Positions 1 through 9,491 are shown, numbered from the stretch's first letter. The stretch is 32,975 bases of DNA from Pseudomonadota bacterium (GCA_029781465.1 JAKOWQ010000185.1:1-32975), one strand, 5' to 3'. The notes: generated by a model not told the origin, from the letters alone. Translations and numbers: made by a program.

Positions 1-162
1 CGGCATTTTCGATCCCGCCAAAGGGTTTGTGTTTGCGCGAGGTCAACATGTCGCTAGCCTTCGCGGCATGGCCATTTCTGGCCGTCTATCCTTGGCATCC
101 AACTTGGGCGCCACATCTCATTGGAGCCGTGTCGCAGCGGCATGATCGATAGGGGCAAATAC

Positions 163-3100
163 ATGATGAACCGTCACAAGCGCGCGCTTTCGTGCGCGAC
201 AAGCCTGCGTGGTGCAGTGCTTGCCACCGCTTTGGTGGCCCTGGCCAGCCCGATGGCCGCCTTCGCGCAGGAAAGCGCGCCTGATTGTGTCGACGCGAAC
301 GGCGATGGCACCTGCGACAGCGCCGCGGATGGCACGATCGTCGTCACCGGCTCGCGCACCCGCCGCGACAATTTCGATACCCCCTCGCAGGTCAACGTGA
401 TCAACCGCGAAGACCAGATTCTTGCCGGTTCGACCTCGACCGCCGAAGTGCTGCAGGCTGCTTCGGTCACCTCGGGCACGTCACAGATCAACGGCTCGTT
501 CCTTGGCTTTGTGTCCGAAGGCGGCCCGGCGGCAAGCACGGTCGGTCTGCGCGGGCTTTCCTCCTCGCGTACACTGGTCCTGCTCAACGGACGCCGCCTG
601 GCCCCGGCCGGTGTCGGCCCGCAGCTGGTCGCGGCCGACCTCAACGTTCTGCCCTCGGCGGTGATCCGCCAGATCGAAGTGCTGCGCGAGGGCGCCTCGT
701 CGGTCTACGGTTCGGACGCTATCGCGGGCGTGATCAACGTCATCACCGAACCCAAGGTCGATGGTGTGACTTTCGACCTGTTCACCAACCAGCCGATCGA
801 GCACGGCGGCGGCGGGCGGAACTATCGCGGCTCGGTCGTGGCCGGCAAGGTCTGGGACCGCGGCCACATCACCGCCTCGTTCGAATACCGCGAACAGACC
901 GGCATGCGCGTGGGTGACCGCGATCTGTTTAGCTGCCCGCGTGACCTCTATTTCAGTCCGACCACCGGCCAGGAAGTCGGCGCGGTCGATCCGGCCACCG
1001 GCCAGCTGATGTGCTTCCCCTATACCACCAACGGTGGTTCGGGCATCGCCAGCGGGTACGGCATTTTCTTCAACTTCAACAACGGCCAATCGGGTCGTAT
1101 TACCTATGACAAGGATGGCACCACCCGTCTGGTCAACGGGCTGTTCCGCGTCGGGCCCAGCCCGCAGCAGCTGAAGGACCACGTTCTTTCGCCGGTGAAG
1201 ACCTATACCGGTTTCCTCAACGCCGCTTACGAGCTCGATGGTCTTGGCGACGCCGAAATCTACACCGAGGCGCTGTTCACCCGCCGTGAATCCCATCAGG
1301 ATTTCACCGGCCAGATCAGCATCAACCCGGTCAACCTCGATGGCGGCATCGAAGTGTATGGCGGCAGCTACGCCGGAACGCCCCTGTCGGATTATGGCTA
1401 TCCGACCAGCCCGTTCTTCCCGAATGCGCTCGCCAATCTGGGGATCAACTACTACACCCCGTTCATCGTCCCGGCCTATGAGCGTGAAAGCAAGCAGCGG
1501 GTCGATTTCCTGCGCTGGAACGGCGGTCTGCGCGGAAATCTTGGTTTCGGTGACTGGCGTTATGATGCAAACTTCCAGTATTCGCACACCAATTCGACCT
1601 CCTCGATCGACCAGACCACGCCCGAACGGCTGAGCAATGCGCTCGAAACCGTGCTGGCTCCGGCTGGAACCCCGAGCGAGCTGATCACCCACGCCACCAA
1701 CTATCAGGCCGGCAACGGAGCGGGCTACACCTGCGCCTCGAACGTCAACAGCTCGGGCCAGTTCATCGCCGGATCGACCTGCGTTCCGCTCAACATGTAC
1801 GACGTCGATATCCTGGTTGGCGGACAGATTCCGGCTGCGGTCTGGAACTACCTCTACCAGGCTGACGTGGGCCACACCAAGTTCGACCAGCTGACCGGGG
1901 CGATCAACCTGGACGGCACGCTGTTCGAACTGCCCTGGGGCAAGGTGCGCGCCGCGATCGGTTACGAGCATCGCTATGACAAGATCGTCGACACCCCGTC
2001 GATCGATGCCCAGAACAGCAATCTCTACAACTACAGCTCGGCCCAGATCACCCAGGGTTCGGACACGGTTGATGAGATCTACGGCGAATTGATCATTCCG
2101 CTGATGGCTGACAAGCCGCTGGTCAAGCTGCTCGAGCTCGACGTTTCGGGCCGCTACACCCACTATCGCTCGTATGGTTCGGACTTCACCTACCACTTCA
2201 ACGCACAGTGGGCGGTCAACGACTTCGTCCGGTTCCGCGCCAACTACGGAACCTCGTTCCGCGCGCCGAACCTGTATGAACAGTACGTCGCCGATCAGAC
2301 CGGATTTTACGGTTCGGCATCCGATCCGTGCTCAGGCTTCGGAACTGCCTACGCGCCGGGCGACAATGTCTATGACAACTGCCTTGCCGCGCTGACCCCG
2401 ATCCTTGGCGCCAATGCGGTCAACTACATCTCGACCGCCGGTCCGCAGGTCACGACCCGTGGCGGCGCCGGCTTCCTTTCGGCGGAAACCTCGCGTTCGT
2501 GGGGCGTGGGCGGCGTTCTGACCTTCCCGGTTGGTCCGGGCAACATCTCGTTCGCGACCGACTACTGGAACGTCAAGGTCAAGGGCGAAGTCACCACCCT
2601 TGGCACGCTGATCCTGCGGCGCTGCTATGAGGCAGATGATTTCCCCAACAACAATTACTGCGACCTGATTTCGGCTCGTCGCCCGGCGGGAGACCCCCAG
2701 CAAGGCACATTGTCGTCGTTCATCAACCCCTACCTCAACGTCTCGCAGCAGGCGGCGTCGGGGCTTGATTTCGACTTCCGTTATGCCACCCCGCTCGCCA
2801 ACGGCAAGCTGGTGGTGCGGGCTTCGGCCACGCGCAACATCCACCAGTACTACCAGCTGTTCGCGGACGATCCGGTCGATGATTACAACGGCACGTTGGG
2901 CGTCCAGGGCTTCGGCGCCGGTCCGAAGTGGGTCGGCAACCTCGAAATGCGATACACCTTCCCGGGTGACCGCGTGACCCTGCGTTATGGCGTTGATTAT
3001 GTCGGCAAGCAGGATTCCTCGCTGGGTTCGACCATCGGGGCGGCGTTCCTGGGCCAGGTCAATGTCGACCTGATCGCCGAGGAATACTGGAAGCACGGCA

Positions 3101-3297
3101 TCTCGCTGCAGTACAAGTGGCCCGATATCGGTCAGATCACCTTCGGTGTGAACAACCTGTTCGGGGCGACCCCGCCGGTGATCTCGTCGTGCCCGGTCTC
3201 GTCGTGCCAGTACACGCGCATCGGGAACGTGTTCAATTCGAGCAACTACGACATTCGCGGTCGTCAGGTGTTCCTGAACGTCACCCGTTCGTTCTGA
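163..3297 (+). CDS. TonB-dependent outer-membrane receptor (paralog 1)
   Basis: ORF with signal peptide (MMNRHKRALSCATSLRGAVLATALVALASPMAAFAQ), TonB box GTIVVTGSR, plug motifs (LRGLSSSRTLVLLNGRRLAP, SVYGSDAIAGVINVIT), C-terminal NNLFGATPP...RQVFLNVTRSF ending in Phe. Start moved from TTG 121 to ATG 163 (or 166), with AGGGG upstream, by comparison with the paralog at 5384. Confidence 0.95.
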   Translation: MMNRHKRALSCATSLRGAVLATALVALASPMAAFAQESAPDCVDANGDGTCDSAADGTIVVTGSRTRRDNFDTPSQVNVINREDQILAGSTSTAEVLQAASVTSGTSQINGSFLGFVSEGGPAASTVGLRGLSSSRTLVLLNGRRLAPAGVGPQLVAADLNVLPSAVIRQIEVLREGASSVYGSDAIAGVINVITEPKVDGVTFDLFTNQPIEHGGGGRNYRGSVVAGKVWDRGHITASFEYREQTGMRVGDRDLFSCPRDLYFSPTTGQEVGAVDPATGQLMCFPYTTNGGSGIASGYGIFFNFNNGQSGRITYDKDGTTRLVNGLFRVGPSPQQLKDHVLSPVKTYTGFLNAAYELDGLGDAEIYTEALFTRRESHQDFTGQISINPVNLDGGIEVYGGSYAGTPLSDYGYPTSPFFPNALANLGINYYTPFIVPAYERESKQRVDFLRWNGGLRGNLGFGDWRYDANFQYSHTNSTSSIDQTTPERLSNALETVLAPAGTPSELITHATNYQAGNGAGYTCASNVNSSGQFIAGSTCVPLNMYDVDILVGGQIPAAVWNYLYQADVGHTKFDQLTGAINLDGTLFELPWGKVRAAIGYEHRYDKIVDTPSIDAQNSNLYNYSSAQITQGSDTVDEIYGELIIPLMADKPLVKLLELDVSGRYTHYRSYGSDFTYHFNAQWAVNDFVRFRANYGTSFRAPNLYEQYVADQTGFYGSASDPCSGFGTAYAPGDNVYDNCLAALTPILGANAVNYISTAGPQVTTRGGAGFLSAETSRSWGVGGVLTFPVGPGNISFATDYWNVKVKGEVTTLGTLILRRCYEADDFPNNNYCDLISARRPAGDPQQGTLSSFINPYLNVSQQAASGLDFDFRYATPLANGKLVVRASATRNIHQYYQLFADDPVDDYNGTLGVQGFGAGPKWVGNLEMRYTFPGDRVTLRYGVDYVGKQDSSLGSTIGAAFLGQVNVDLIAEEYWKHGISLQYKWPDIGQITFGVNNLFGATPPVISSCPVSSCQYTRIGNVFNSSNYDIRGRQVFLNVTRSF

Positions 3298-3346
3298 TAG
3301 GCCGGGCCGCCCGGCAGGTCCGGGTGGCTCAAGGCGAACTGCAAGG

Positions 3347-3376
3347 GGGGCGGGACTACAAAGTCCCGCCCCTTTT
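3347..3376 (+). terminator. Rho-independent terminator after TBDR 1
   Basis: 11-bp perfect stem GGGGCGGGACT-ACAA-AGTCCCGCCCC followed by TTTTCGTT. Confidence 0.88.
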
Positions 3377-3408
3377 CGTTAGGGTCAAAAGATGGCCGGA
3401 GAATCCCC

Positions 3409-5124
3409 ATGACCAGTGCACAGGTTCCCGGGCCGATCGCGGCCCTGCGCGCCAGATCTGTAGCCTTGCGGGCCAGTGGCGACCTGGCCGGCGCTGAAGC
3501 AGCCGAGCTCGAAGCCATCGCCGCGGGGATCGAACGCCCCGAATTCCGCGCCGCCGAGGCGGCCTTTGACGATGGGAATCTCGAGCAGGCCGAAGTGCTG
3601 CTCCGTGCCCACCTGCGCAACGACCCGCTCGATCCTGCGGGCGCGCTGATGCTTGGCCAGATCGCGGCCAAGTGCGGCGCCGCGCGTGAGGCGACAAACC
3701 TGTTCATGCGGGCGATAAAGCTGGCGCCGGCCTATCTCGAGGCCCAACTCTCGCTCGCCAAGCACCACCGCGACCATGGCGAATACGACGCCGCGCTCGC
3801 CGCCGCACAAGTCATCCTCGCGCGCCAGCCCGATCACTTGCCCGCGCTATCGCTGCGCGCCTCGCTGTTTGAACAACTGCGCCGTTTCGAGGAAGCCGAC
3901 GCGGCATTCGAGGAACTGCACCGACGCCATCCCGGCGATGCCCGTGGCTGGGCCAACCACGCCTTCATGCTCAAGACCGTCGGGCGCCAGACCGATGCGA
4001 TCGACGCTTATCGCAAGGCTCTGGCACTCGATCCCGGACACGGGCACGCCTGGTGGGGCCTTTCCAACCTCAAGACCTACCGTTTCGATGCCGATGATAT
4101 CGCCGCAATGCGCCAGGCGCTTGCCGTTGACGATCTGTCCGGGGAAGCGCGCACCCACCTGTGGTTCGCGCTGGGCAAGGCGCTGGACGACACGGACCAG
4201 CCCGAGCAGGCCTTTGCCGCCTATTCGTCGGGGGCGGAGATCCGGCTTCGGGCGCATCCCTATGATCCGCAGAAGGTGCAGGATCACGTCTCGAAGTCGC
4301 AGCGTACCTGCACCAGCGCGTTCTTCGCGGCCCGCCAGGACTGGGGAAGCCAGGCGTCCGATCCGATCTTCATCGTCAGCCTGCCACGTTCGGGATCGAC
4401 GCTGATCGAGCAGATCCTGGCGAGCCATCCCGCTGTCGAAGGGACCGAAGAACTCAAGGATATCGAACGCATCGCGCTGTCGCTGGGGCCGAAAGGCGGC
4501 ACCGGGGCATGGCTCGATGCACTTGGCGAAATGGGCGCTGCCGATCTGGCCCGGCTGGGCGATCACTATGTCGAGGCGACGCGCCGGTTTCGCCATACCG
4601 ATCGCCCGCGCTTTACCGACAAGATGCCCAGCAACTGGGTCTATGCCGGGCTGATCCATTCAATCCTGCCCCGGGCCAAGATCGTCTCGGTGCGGCGCCA
4701 CCCGCTTGGCTGCGGCTTTGCCAACTATTCGCAGCACTTTAACTGGGGCATCAATTTTTCCTACGATCTGGAACACATCGGAGGATTCTATCGCGCCTTC
4801 GTGCGCCAGATGGCCCATTTCGATGCGGTGTTGCCTGGACGTGTACATCACGTGATCTACGAGGATCTGGTCCAGAATACCGAAAGCGAAGTGCGCCGCC
4901 TGCTCGATTACCTCGAATTGCCGTTCGATGAAGGATGCCTGCGCTTCTTTGAAACCAGCAGGCCGGTCTATACCCCCAGCTCGGAGCAGGTCCGCACTCC
5001 GATCAACAGCGAAGGCATGGAGCGCTGGAAGCGTTACGAGCCCTGGCTGGGGCCGCTAAAGCAGGCGCTGGGCGATGTGCTCGATTGCTATCCGCAAGTG
5101 CCGCCGGGAATCTCCTCGCAATGA
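3409..5124 (+). CDS. TPR-repeat sulfotransferase (N-terminal TPRs, C-terminal PAPS-dependent sulfotransferase domain)
   Basis: TPR-like helices (e.g. GRQTDAIDAYRKALALDPGHGHAWWGLSNL) followed by the P-loop/5'-PSB-like motif SLPRSGSTLIEQILASHPAVEGTEEL and a VSVRRHPLGCGFANYSQHF region typical of the sulfotransferase family. No signal peptide seen. Confidence 0.9.
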   Translation: MTSAQVPGPIAALRARSVALRASGDLAGAEAAELEAIAAGIERPEFRAAEAAFDDGNLEQAEVLLRAHLRNDPLDPAGALMLGQIAAKCGAAREATNLFMRAIKLAPAYLEAQLSLAKHHRDHGEYDAALAAAQVILARQPDHLPALSLRASLFEQLRRFEEADAAFEELHRRHPGDARGWANHAFMLKTVGRQTDAIDAYRKALALDPGHGHAWWGLSNLKTYRFDADDIAAMRQALAVDDLSGEARTHLWFALGKALDDTDQPEQAFAAYSSGAEIRLRAHPYDPQKVQDHVSKSQRTCTSAFFAARQDWGSQASDPIFIVSLPRSGSTLIEQILASHPAVEGTEELKDIERIALSLGPKGGTGAWLDALGEMGAADLARLGDHYVEATRRFRHTDRPRFTDKMPSNWVYAGLIHSILPRAKIVSVRRHPLGCGFANYSQHFNWGINFSYDLEHIGGFYRAFVRQMAHFDAVLPGRVHHVIYEDLVQNTESEVRRLLDYLELPFDEGCLRFFETSRPVYTPSSEQVRTPINSEGMERWKRYEPWLGPLKQALGDVLDCYPQVPPGISSQ

Positions 5125-5200
5125 TTCAGGCGGTCATTTGTCGACCTTTTCAAGTAACTTTAGTTATTTTCATTAGATAGCATAATATTGATGGCTCACT

Positions 5201-5221
5201 GTGATGTGAAAGCAACATCAC
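5201..5221. promoter_or_regulatory. Inverted repeat upstream of TBDR 2 (possible operator or leader hairpin)
   Basis: Perfect 7-bp arms GTGATGT-gaaagca-ACATCAC in an AT-rich intergenic region (5125-5383). Confidence 0.4.
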
Positions 5222-5383
5222 GGAATCAATTCGTTGCTCAACTGTAACAAGATATTGCAACCCGATACTTGTGATTTACCCCGGCACCATGACCCTTGCG
5301 GTCGGCTTCCGGTGCCGGGGCAAACTTGCCCGGAAGTTTCTTGAAAAGCCGCGGGTCGCGGCGAGTTTTTAGGGGCAAGAAAC

Positions 5384-8300
5384 ATGAACACCCAATTCAA
5401 GCGCGCGCTTTCGGGCGCGACCTGCCTGCGTGGGGCAGCTGTGGTTTCCGCGCTGGTTGCTCTCAGCAGCCCGGTGGCCGCATTCGCCCAGGATGCGCCG
5501 GCCGACTGCGTTGACGGCAGCGGCGCCGCCTGCGGCAAGGAAGCGACCATTGTCGTCACCGGCTCGCGCATTCGCCGCCCGGACAATTACAAGACCCCCG
5601 ATCCGGTTCAGGTCATCACCCGTGAGGAAACCACCCAGGCCGGCTTCAACTCGACCGCGGACGTGCTGCAGAGCACGTCGGTGACCAACGGCACCGCCCA
5701 GATCAACAACTCGTTCGGCGGCTTTGTCACTGCCGGCGGCCCCGGCGCGAACACCCTGTCGCTGCGTGGCTTCGGCGCGACCCGCACGCTGATCCTGCTC
5801 AACGGTCGCCGCGTCGCCCCGGCCGGTTCGCGCGGCTCGGTCGGTTCGGCCGACCTCAACGTGCTGCCCAGCGCGATGATCGACCACATCGAAGTGCTCA
5901 ACGGCGGCGCCTCGTCGATCTATGGTTCGGACGCGGTTGCGGGCGTGGTCAACATCATCACCCGCGACAAGGTCAAGGGCCTTCAGCTCGAAGCCCAGCT
6001 CAACGCGCCCGATAACGGCGCGGGCCTGGCCCAGCGCTATTCGGTGGTGTTCGGCTACAACACCGATCGCCTGCGCCTTTCGGGCTCGCTCGAATTCTAC
6101 GATCGCGGCGCGATGAAGGTCGGCGATGTCGACTGGACCCAGTGCCAGACCAGCTACCGCAAACTCAATGCCAGTTCGGCCCCCGGAACGGGCGACTTCA
6201 TCGACCCCAAGACCGGCCAGCCCAAGTGCTATCCCACCGGCAGCACCGGCGAAAGCGGCGTGACGATCAACACCATCGGCGTTCCCAACTTCGCCGGCAG
6301 CATCGTCGATCTCGCCGCCGGAATTCCCACCGGCTACGGTACGCTCCCGACTTCGGCCGGGTTTGGCGCTGCCCCGACCACGACCACGATCGGCGGCCCG
6401 GCCAACAACCAGCAGGTCTGCAACCGCTTCCGTCCGGATTCGACTGCTACCGGAGCGTTGCCGGGCTGGGAATGCGTTGGTGGCGGCGCCCTTTCGCTGG
6501 GCATCCGCGACACCTTCTCGCCCGCTATCCTCAACAACGACCTGATCTCGCCGGCGCGGGTCTACACCGGCTTCTTCCAGGGCGCCTACGATACGGGCGT
6601 ACTCGGCGATGCTCAGGTCTATGCCGAATTGCTGCTCAACCGGCGCGAATCCAGCCAGACGCAGAACCGCCAGTTCACCATCGACTATCCGTGGAAGAGC
6701 CCGCTGGTTCCCGCCAGCCTGACCTTCCCGGTCCGCTTCCTGCCGCCGCAGGCATCGAACCCGGGGGTCGACGTGGGCGTGCGCGTATTCGCGGACTACG
6801 GCAACTATGAAAACCGCCAGAAGGTCGATTTCATCAAGGCGACCGGCGGCCTGCGCGGCAGCCTCCCCGCCGATTGGCGCTATGACCTGACCTTCTCGAA
6901 GTCATGGTCGGATTCGGACTATACCAGCGACCTGATCCTCACCAACCGGCTCAACCAGAGCCTTGATGTGGTGGCTTCGGGCAGCGGCTTTGCCTGCCGC
7001 GACACCTCCAATGGGTGCATCGCCGCTCCGGCGCTGACCCCGGCGGTGGTTGGCGGGCAGTTCCCGGCAGACTGGTTCAACTGGGTAACCCAGCCGGTCA
7101 CCGGCCACACCGCCTACCGCGAATCGACCGTCAGCCTCGATCTCGATGGCAAGGTGTTCGATCTGCCCGGCGGTCCGGCCCAGGTCGCGCTTGGCTTCGA
7201 ATACCGCAAGTCGTCGATCGACGACACCCCGGCGCTCGACAGCCAGAACGGCAACCTCTACAACTTCACCTCGTCGTCGATCACCCGCGGGTCTGACTCG
7301 GTGTGGGAAGTCTATGGCGAAGCCGAGCTGCCGCTCGTTCGCGACACGCCGGGTATTGAGGACCTGACCTTTACGGTTTCGGGCCGCTACACCCACTACA
7401 AGTCGTACGGCGGGCAGTGGACCTACAAGTTCGGCGGCCGCTATGCCCCGATCACCTGGCTGGCCTTCCGCGGCAGCTACGGCACCTCGTACCGTGCTCC
7501 GGCGCTGTTCGAACAATACCTTGGCGCTACCAGCGGCTTCCAGTCCAGCGCTGGCGATCCGTGCAACAACCTGACTTCGGCTTCCAACCCGGTCCGTGTT
7601 GCCAACTGCGCCTCGGAAGGTATCGGCACGGGCTTCAGCGCCACCTCGAGCATCGCTGTGCTGCAAAAGGGCGGCGCGGCTTCGGGGCTCAAGGCTGAAA
7701 CCTCGAAGAACTGGACGATCGGCGCGGTGATCGAGCCTTCGCTCGGTGCCTTCGGCGATCTCTCGTTCTCGGCCGATTACTTCAACATCCTGGTTTCGAA
7801 CGGGGTTTCGCAGCTTGGCTATTCGACCATTCTGCAGCAGTGCTACGACGATCCGGACTTCCGGGCCGAAAGCATCTGCTCCTACGTCACCCGCAATTCG
7901 GCCGCGCCCTACAACCTGACCGTCGTCACCGGCTATGTGAACATCTCGACCGCCAAGGTTTCGGGCTATGACTTCACGATGCGCTATGCGGTGCCGGTCG
8001 GTCCGGGCAAGCTGACGATCAACGCGGACCTCACCAAGTTCGAAAACCGCTACAACCAGACCCTGCCGACCGATCCGGTTACCAACCTGATCGGCACGCT
8101 CAACAATCCGCGTTGGACCGGCACGCTTGATGTTCGCTACAAGATCAACCGGTGGGACTTCCGCTGGGGTCTTGACTGGATCCAGGGCACCAACAGCTCG
8201 GCCAGCTACCTGGGTCTGAGCCAGGCGACGCGTGACACCTACGTGTTCGAGGCGCCGGACTACTACCTGCACTCGGCCTCAGTGCGTTATCGCGGCGATC

Positions 8301-8455
8301 ACTACGGCATCACTGTCGGCGTGCGCAACCTGTTCGACCGGGAACCGCCGCAGATCTCGTCGGGTGCCTACAACCGCATTGGCAACTCCCCGCTCTACAG
8401 CGGTTACGATTTCGCCGGGCGGACCTTCTTCGTGAACCTTTCGGCCGCTTTCTGA
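5384..8455 (+). CDS. TonB-dependent outer-membrane receptor (paralog 2)
   Basis: Signal peptide MNTQFKRALSGATCLRGAAVVSALVALSSPVAAFAQ, TonB box ATIVVTGSRIRR, plug motifs LRGFGATRTLILLNGRRVAP and SIYGSDAVAGVVNIIT, C-terminal GRTFFVNLSAAF; RBS AGGGG upstream of the ATG. Confidence 0.96.
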   Translation: MNTQFKRALSGATCLRGAAVVSALVALSSPVAAFAQDAPADCVDGSGAACGKEATIVVTGSRIRRPDNYKTPDPVQVITREETTQAGFNSTADVLQSTSVTNGTAQINNSFGGFVTAGGPGANTLSLRGFGATRTLILLNGRRVAPAGSRGSVGSADLNVLPSAMIDHIEVLNGGASSIYGSDAVAGVVNIITRDKVKGLQLEAQLNAPDNGAGLAQRYSVVFGYNTDRLRLSGSLEFYDRGAMKVGDVDWTQCQTSYRKLNASSAPGTGDFIDPKTGQPKCYPTGSTGESGVTINTIGVPNFAGSIVDLAAGIPTGYGTLPTSAGFGAAPTTTTIGGPANNQQVCNRFRPDSTATGALPGWECVGGGALSLGIRDTFSPAILNNDLISPARVYTGFFQGAYDTGVLGDAQVYAELLLNRRESSQTQNRQFTIDYPWKSPLVPASLTFPVRFLPPQASNPGVDVGVRVFADYGNYENRQKVDFIKATGGLRGSLPADWRYDLTFSKSWSDSDYTSDLILTNRLNQSLDVVASGSGFACRDTSNGCIAAPALTPAVVGGQFPADWFNWVTQPVTGHTAYRESTVSLDLDGKVFDLPGGPAQVALGFEYRKSSIDDTPALDSQNGNLYNFTSSSITRGSDSVWEVYGEAELPLVRDTPGIEDLTFTVSGRYTHYKSYGGQWTYKFGGRYAPITWLAFRGSYGTSYRAPALFEQYLGATSGFQSSAGDPCNNLTSASNPVRVANCASEGIGTGFSATSSIAVLQKGGAASGLKAETSKNWTIGAVIEPSLGAFGDLSFSADYFNILVSNGVSQLGYSTILQQCYDDPDFRAESICSYVTRNSAAPYNLTVVTGYVNISTAKVSGYDFTMRYAVPVGPGKLTINADLTKFENRYNQTLPTDPVTNLIGTLNNPRWTGTLDVRYKINRWDFRWGLDWIQGTNSSASYLGLSQATRDTYVFEAPDYYLHSASVRYRGDHYGITVGVRNLFDREPPQISSGAYNRIGNSPLYSGYDFAGRTFFVNLSAAF

Positions 8456-8478
8456 TCGCAAGCGCCATACTGAAAACA

Positions 8479-8508
8479 AAGGGGCGGTACCGCAAGGTGC
8501 CGCCCCTT
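8479..8508 (+). terminator. Rho-independent terminator after TBDR 2 (probably bidirectional)
   Basis: 13-bp stem AAGGGGCGGTACC-GCAA-GGTGCCGCCCCTT with one G-T wobble, followed by CTTCTT. Confidence 0.87.
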
Positions 8509-8525
8509 CTTCTTGGGCGACGCCA

Positions 8526-9491
8526 TCACAGCGAGCGGGCGGCGAGGGTTTCCAGCAGGTCCGGCAGATCCGGCGCAGTCCTTTCAATCCAGTCGCTCGC
8601 CTGCTCGATCTCCGGTGCAAGCTCCCTTGTCAATCCGGCCCGGCGGCTCACCCGATCGGCATTAGCAAAGGCCACGCCCGGATTCTTCGAATAGGTCGAG
8701 AACAGCGGCCCCGCAATCAGCGCGTTGATTTCCGCCTTGCCCGCCTCGCGTCCGAAGTGGCGGGTGACCGCGGCAAGAACCACTCCCGGCTCGGCGAAGA
8801 AACGTTCCGCATCGAGTACCATGGCGGCTTCGCTGGCGGTCAGGGCTGCGGCGAAGCGGCGGGTCTGGGCCAGCCACAGTGCCGCGCCGCACTCGGCGTC
8901 GCTCAGCTCGCCCAGGTCGCCCAAATAGGCAGCAAGCTCGCCGGTTACCCGCCGCAGCCAGGCGCGGTGGTTTGGGTTGCGCAGGATCGCCAGCAGATAG
9001 TCCTCAAGCGCGAAATGCAGCAGCAGCGCCCGGTCCGACGTTCCCGCCGTGATGATTCGTTCGATCAGGAAATTGACCGGAACGTTGGCCTTGACCAGCG
9101 TAGGCAGCGCCGGATCATATCGCCGCCCCAGGAACATCCGCACCAACCCCACCCCGGTATCATCGGCGCCAAACGCCATCTGGCGCATCGCCAGCGGCTC
9201 ACGCAGCACAAGATTTGGAGCCAGCTCGTCAAGCGCACGGGCCAGCAAGGTCGAGCCGCAGTGGGCGACGTGGAAAATCCAGTCGACCGGCTCGGCTGGC
9301 CGCAGCGCAGGGATCAGCGCATCGACAGGAACCCGCATCGCGCCCTGCCCGGCGGGCGATATCCGGTCATCAAGGAAGATCGAGCGGCGATAGGCGGCGC
9401 GGTCCATCGGCACGAACAGCGCGTCGTCCCCGGCAAAGGAGTGCAGGTAGTGATCGGGCGAGCGGCAAAGTTCATCAAGGGTCAGGGCCAT
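8526..9491 (-). CDS. Sulfotransferase-like P-loop protein
   Basis: ORF with FHVAHCGSTLLARALDELAPNLVLREPL resembling the sulfotransferase-family P-loop and following 'RE(P/S)' segment. Start set at MALTLDELCRSPDHYL rather than the longer ORF start, giving a short divergent promoter gap. Confidence 0.65.
   Translation of the reverse strand: MALTLDELCRSPDHYLHSFAGDDALFVPMDRAAYRRSIFLDDRISPAGQGAMRVPVDALIPALRPAEPVDWIFHVAHCGSTLLARALDELAPNLVLREPLAMRQMAFGADDTGVGLVRMFLGRRYDPALPTLVKANVPVNFLIERIITAGTSDRALLLHFALEDYLLAILRNPNHRAWLRRVTGELAAYLGDLGELSDAECGAALWLAQTRRFAAALTASEAAMVLDAERFFAEPGVVLAAVTRHFGREAGKAEINALIAGPLFSTYSKNPGVAFANADRVSRRAGLTRELAPEIEQASDWIERTAPDLPDLLETLAARSL

Noticed and set aside
2-142. Open frame at the left edge (GIFDPAKGFVFARGQHVASLRGMAISGRL...) that could be the tail of an upstream gene
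   Set aside because: Too short and without recognisable motif; cannot be separated from a chance open frame.
481-2196. 571-aa minus-strand ORF antisense to TBDR 1
   Set aside because: Shadow ORF of high-GC coding DNA; the sense frame has signal peptide, TonB box and beta-barrel features, whereas the antisense translation has no recognisable domain.
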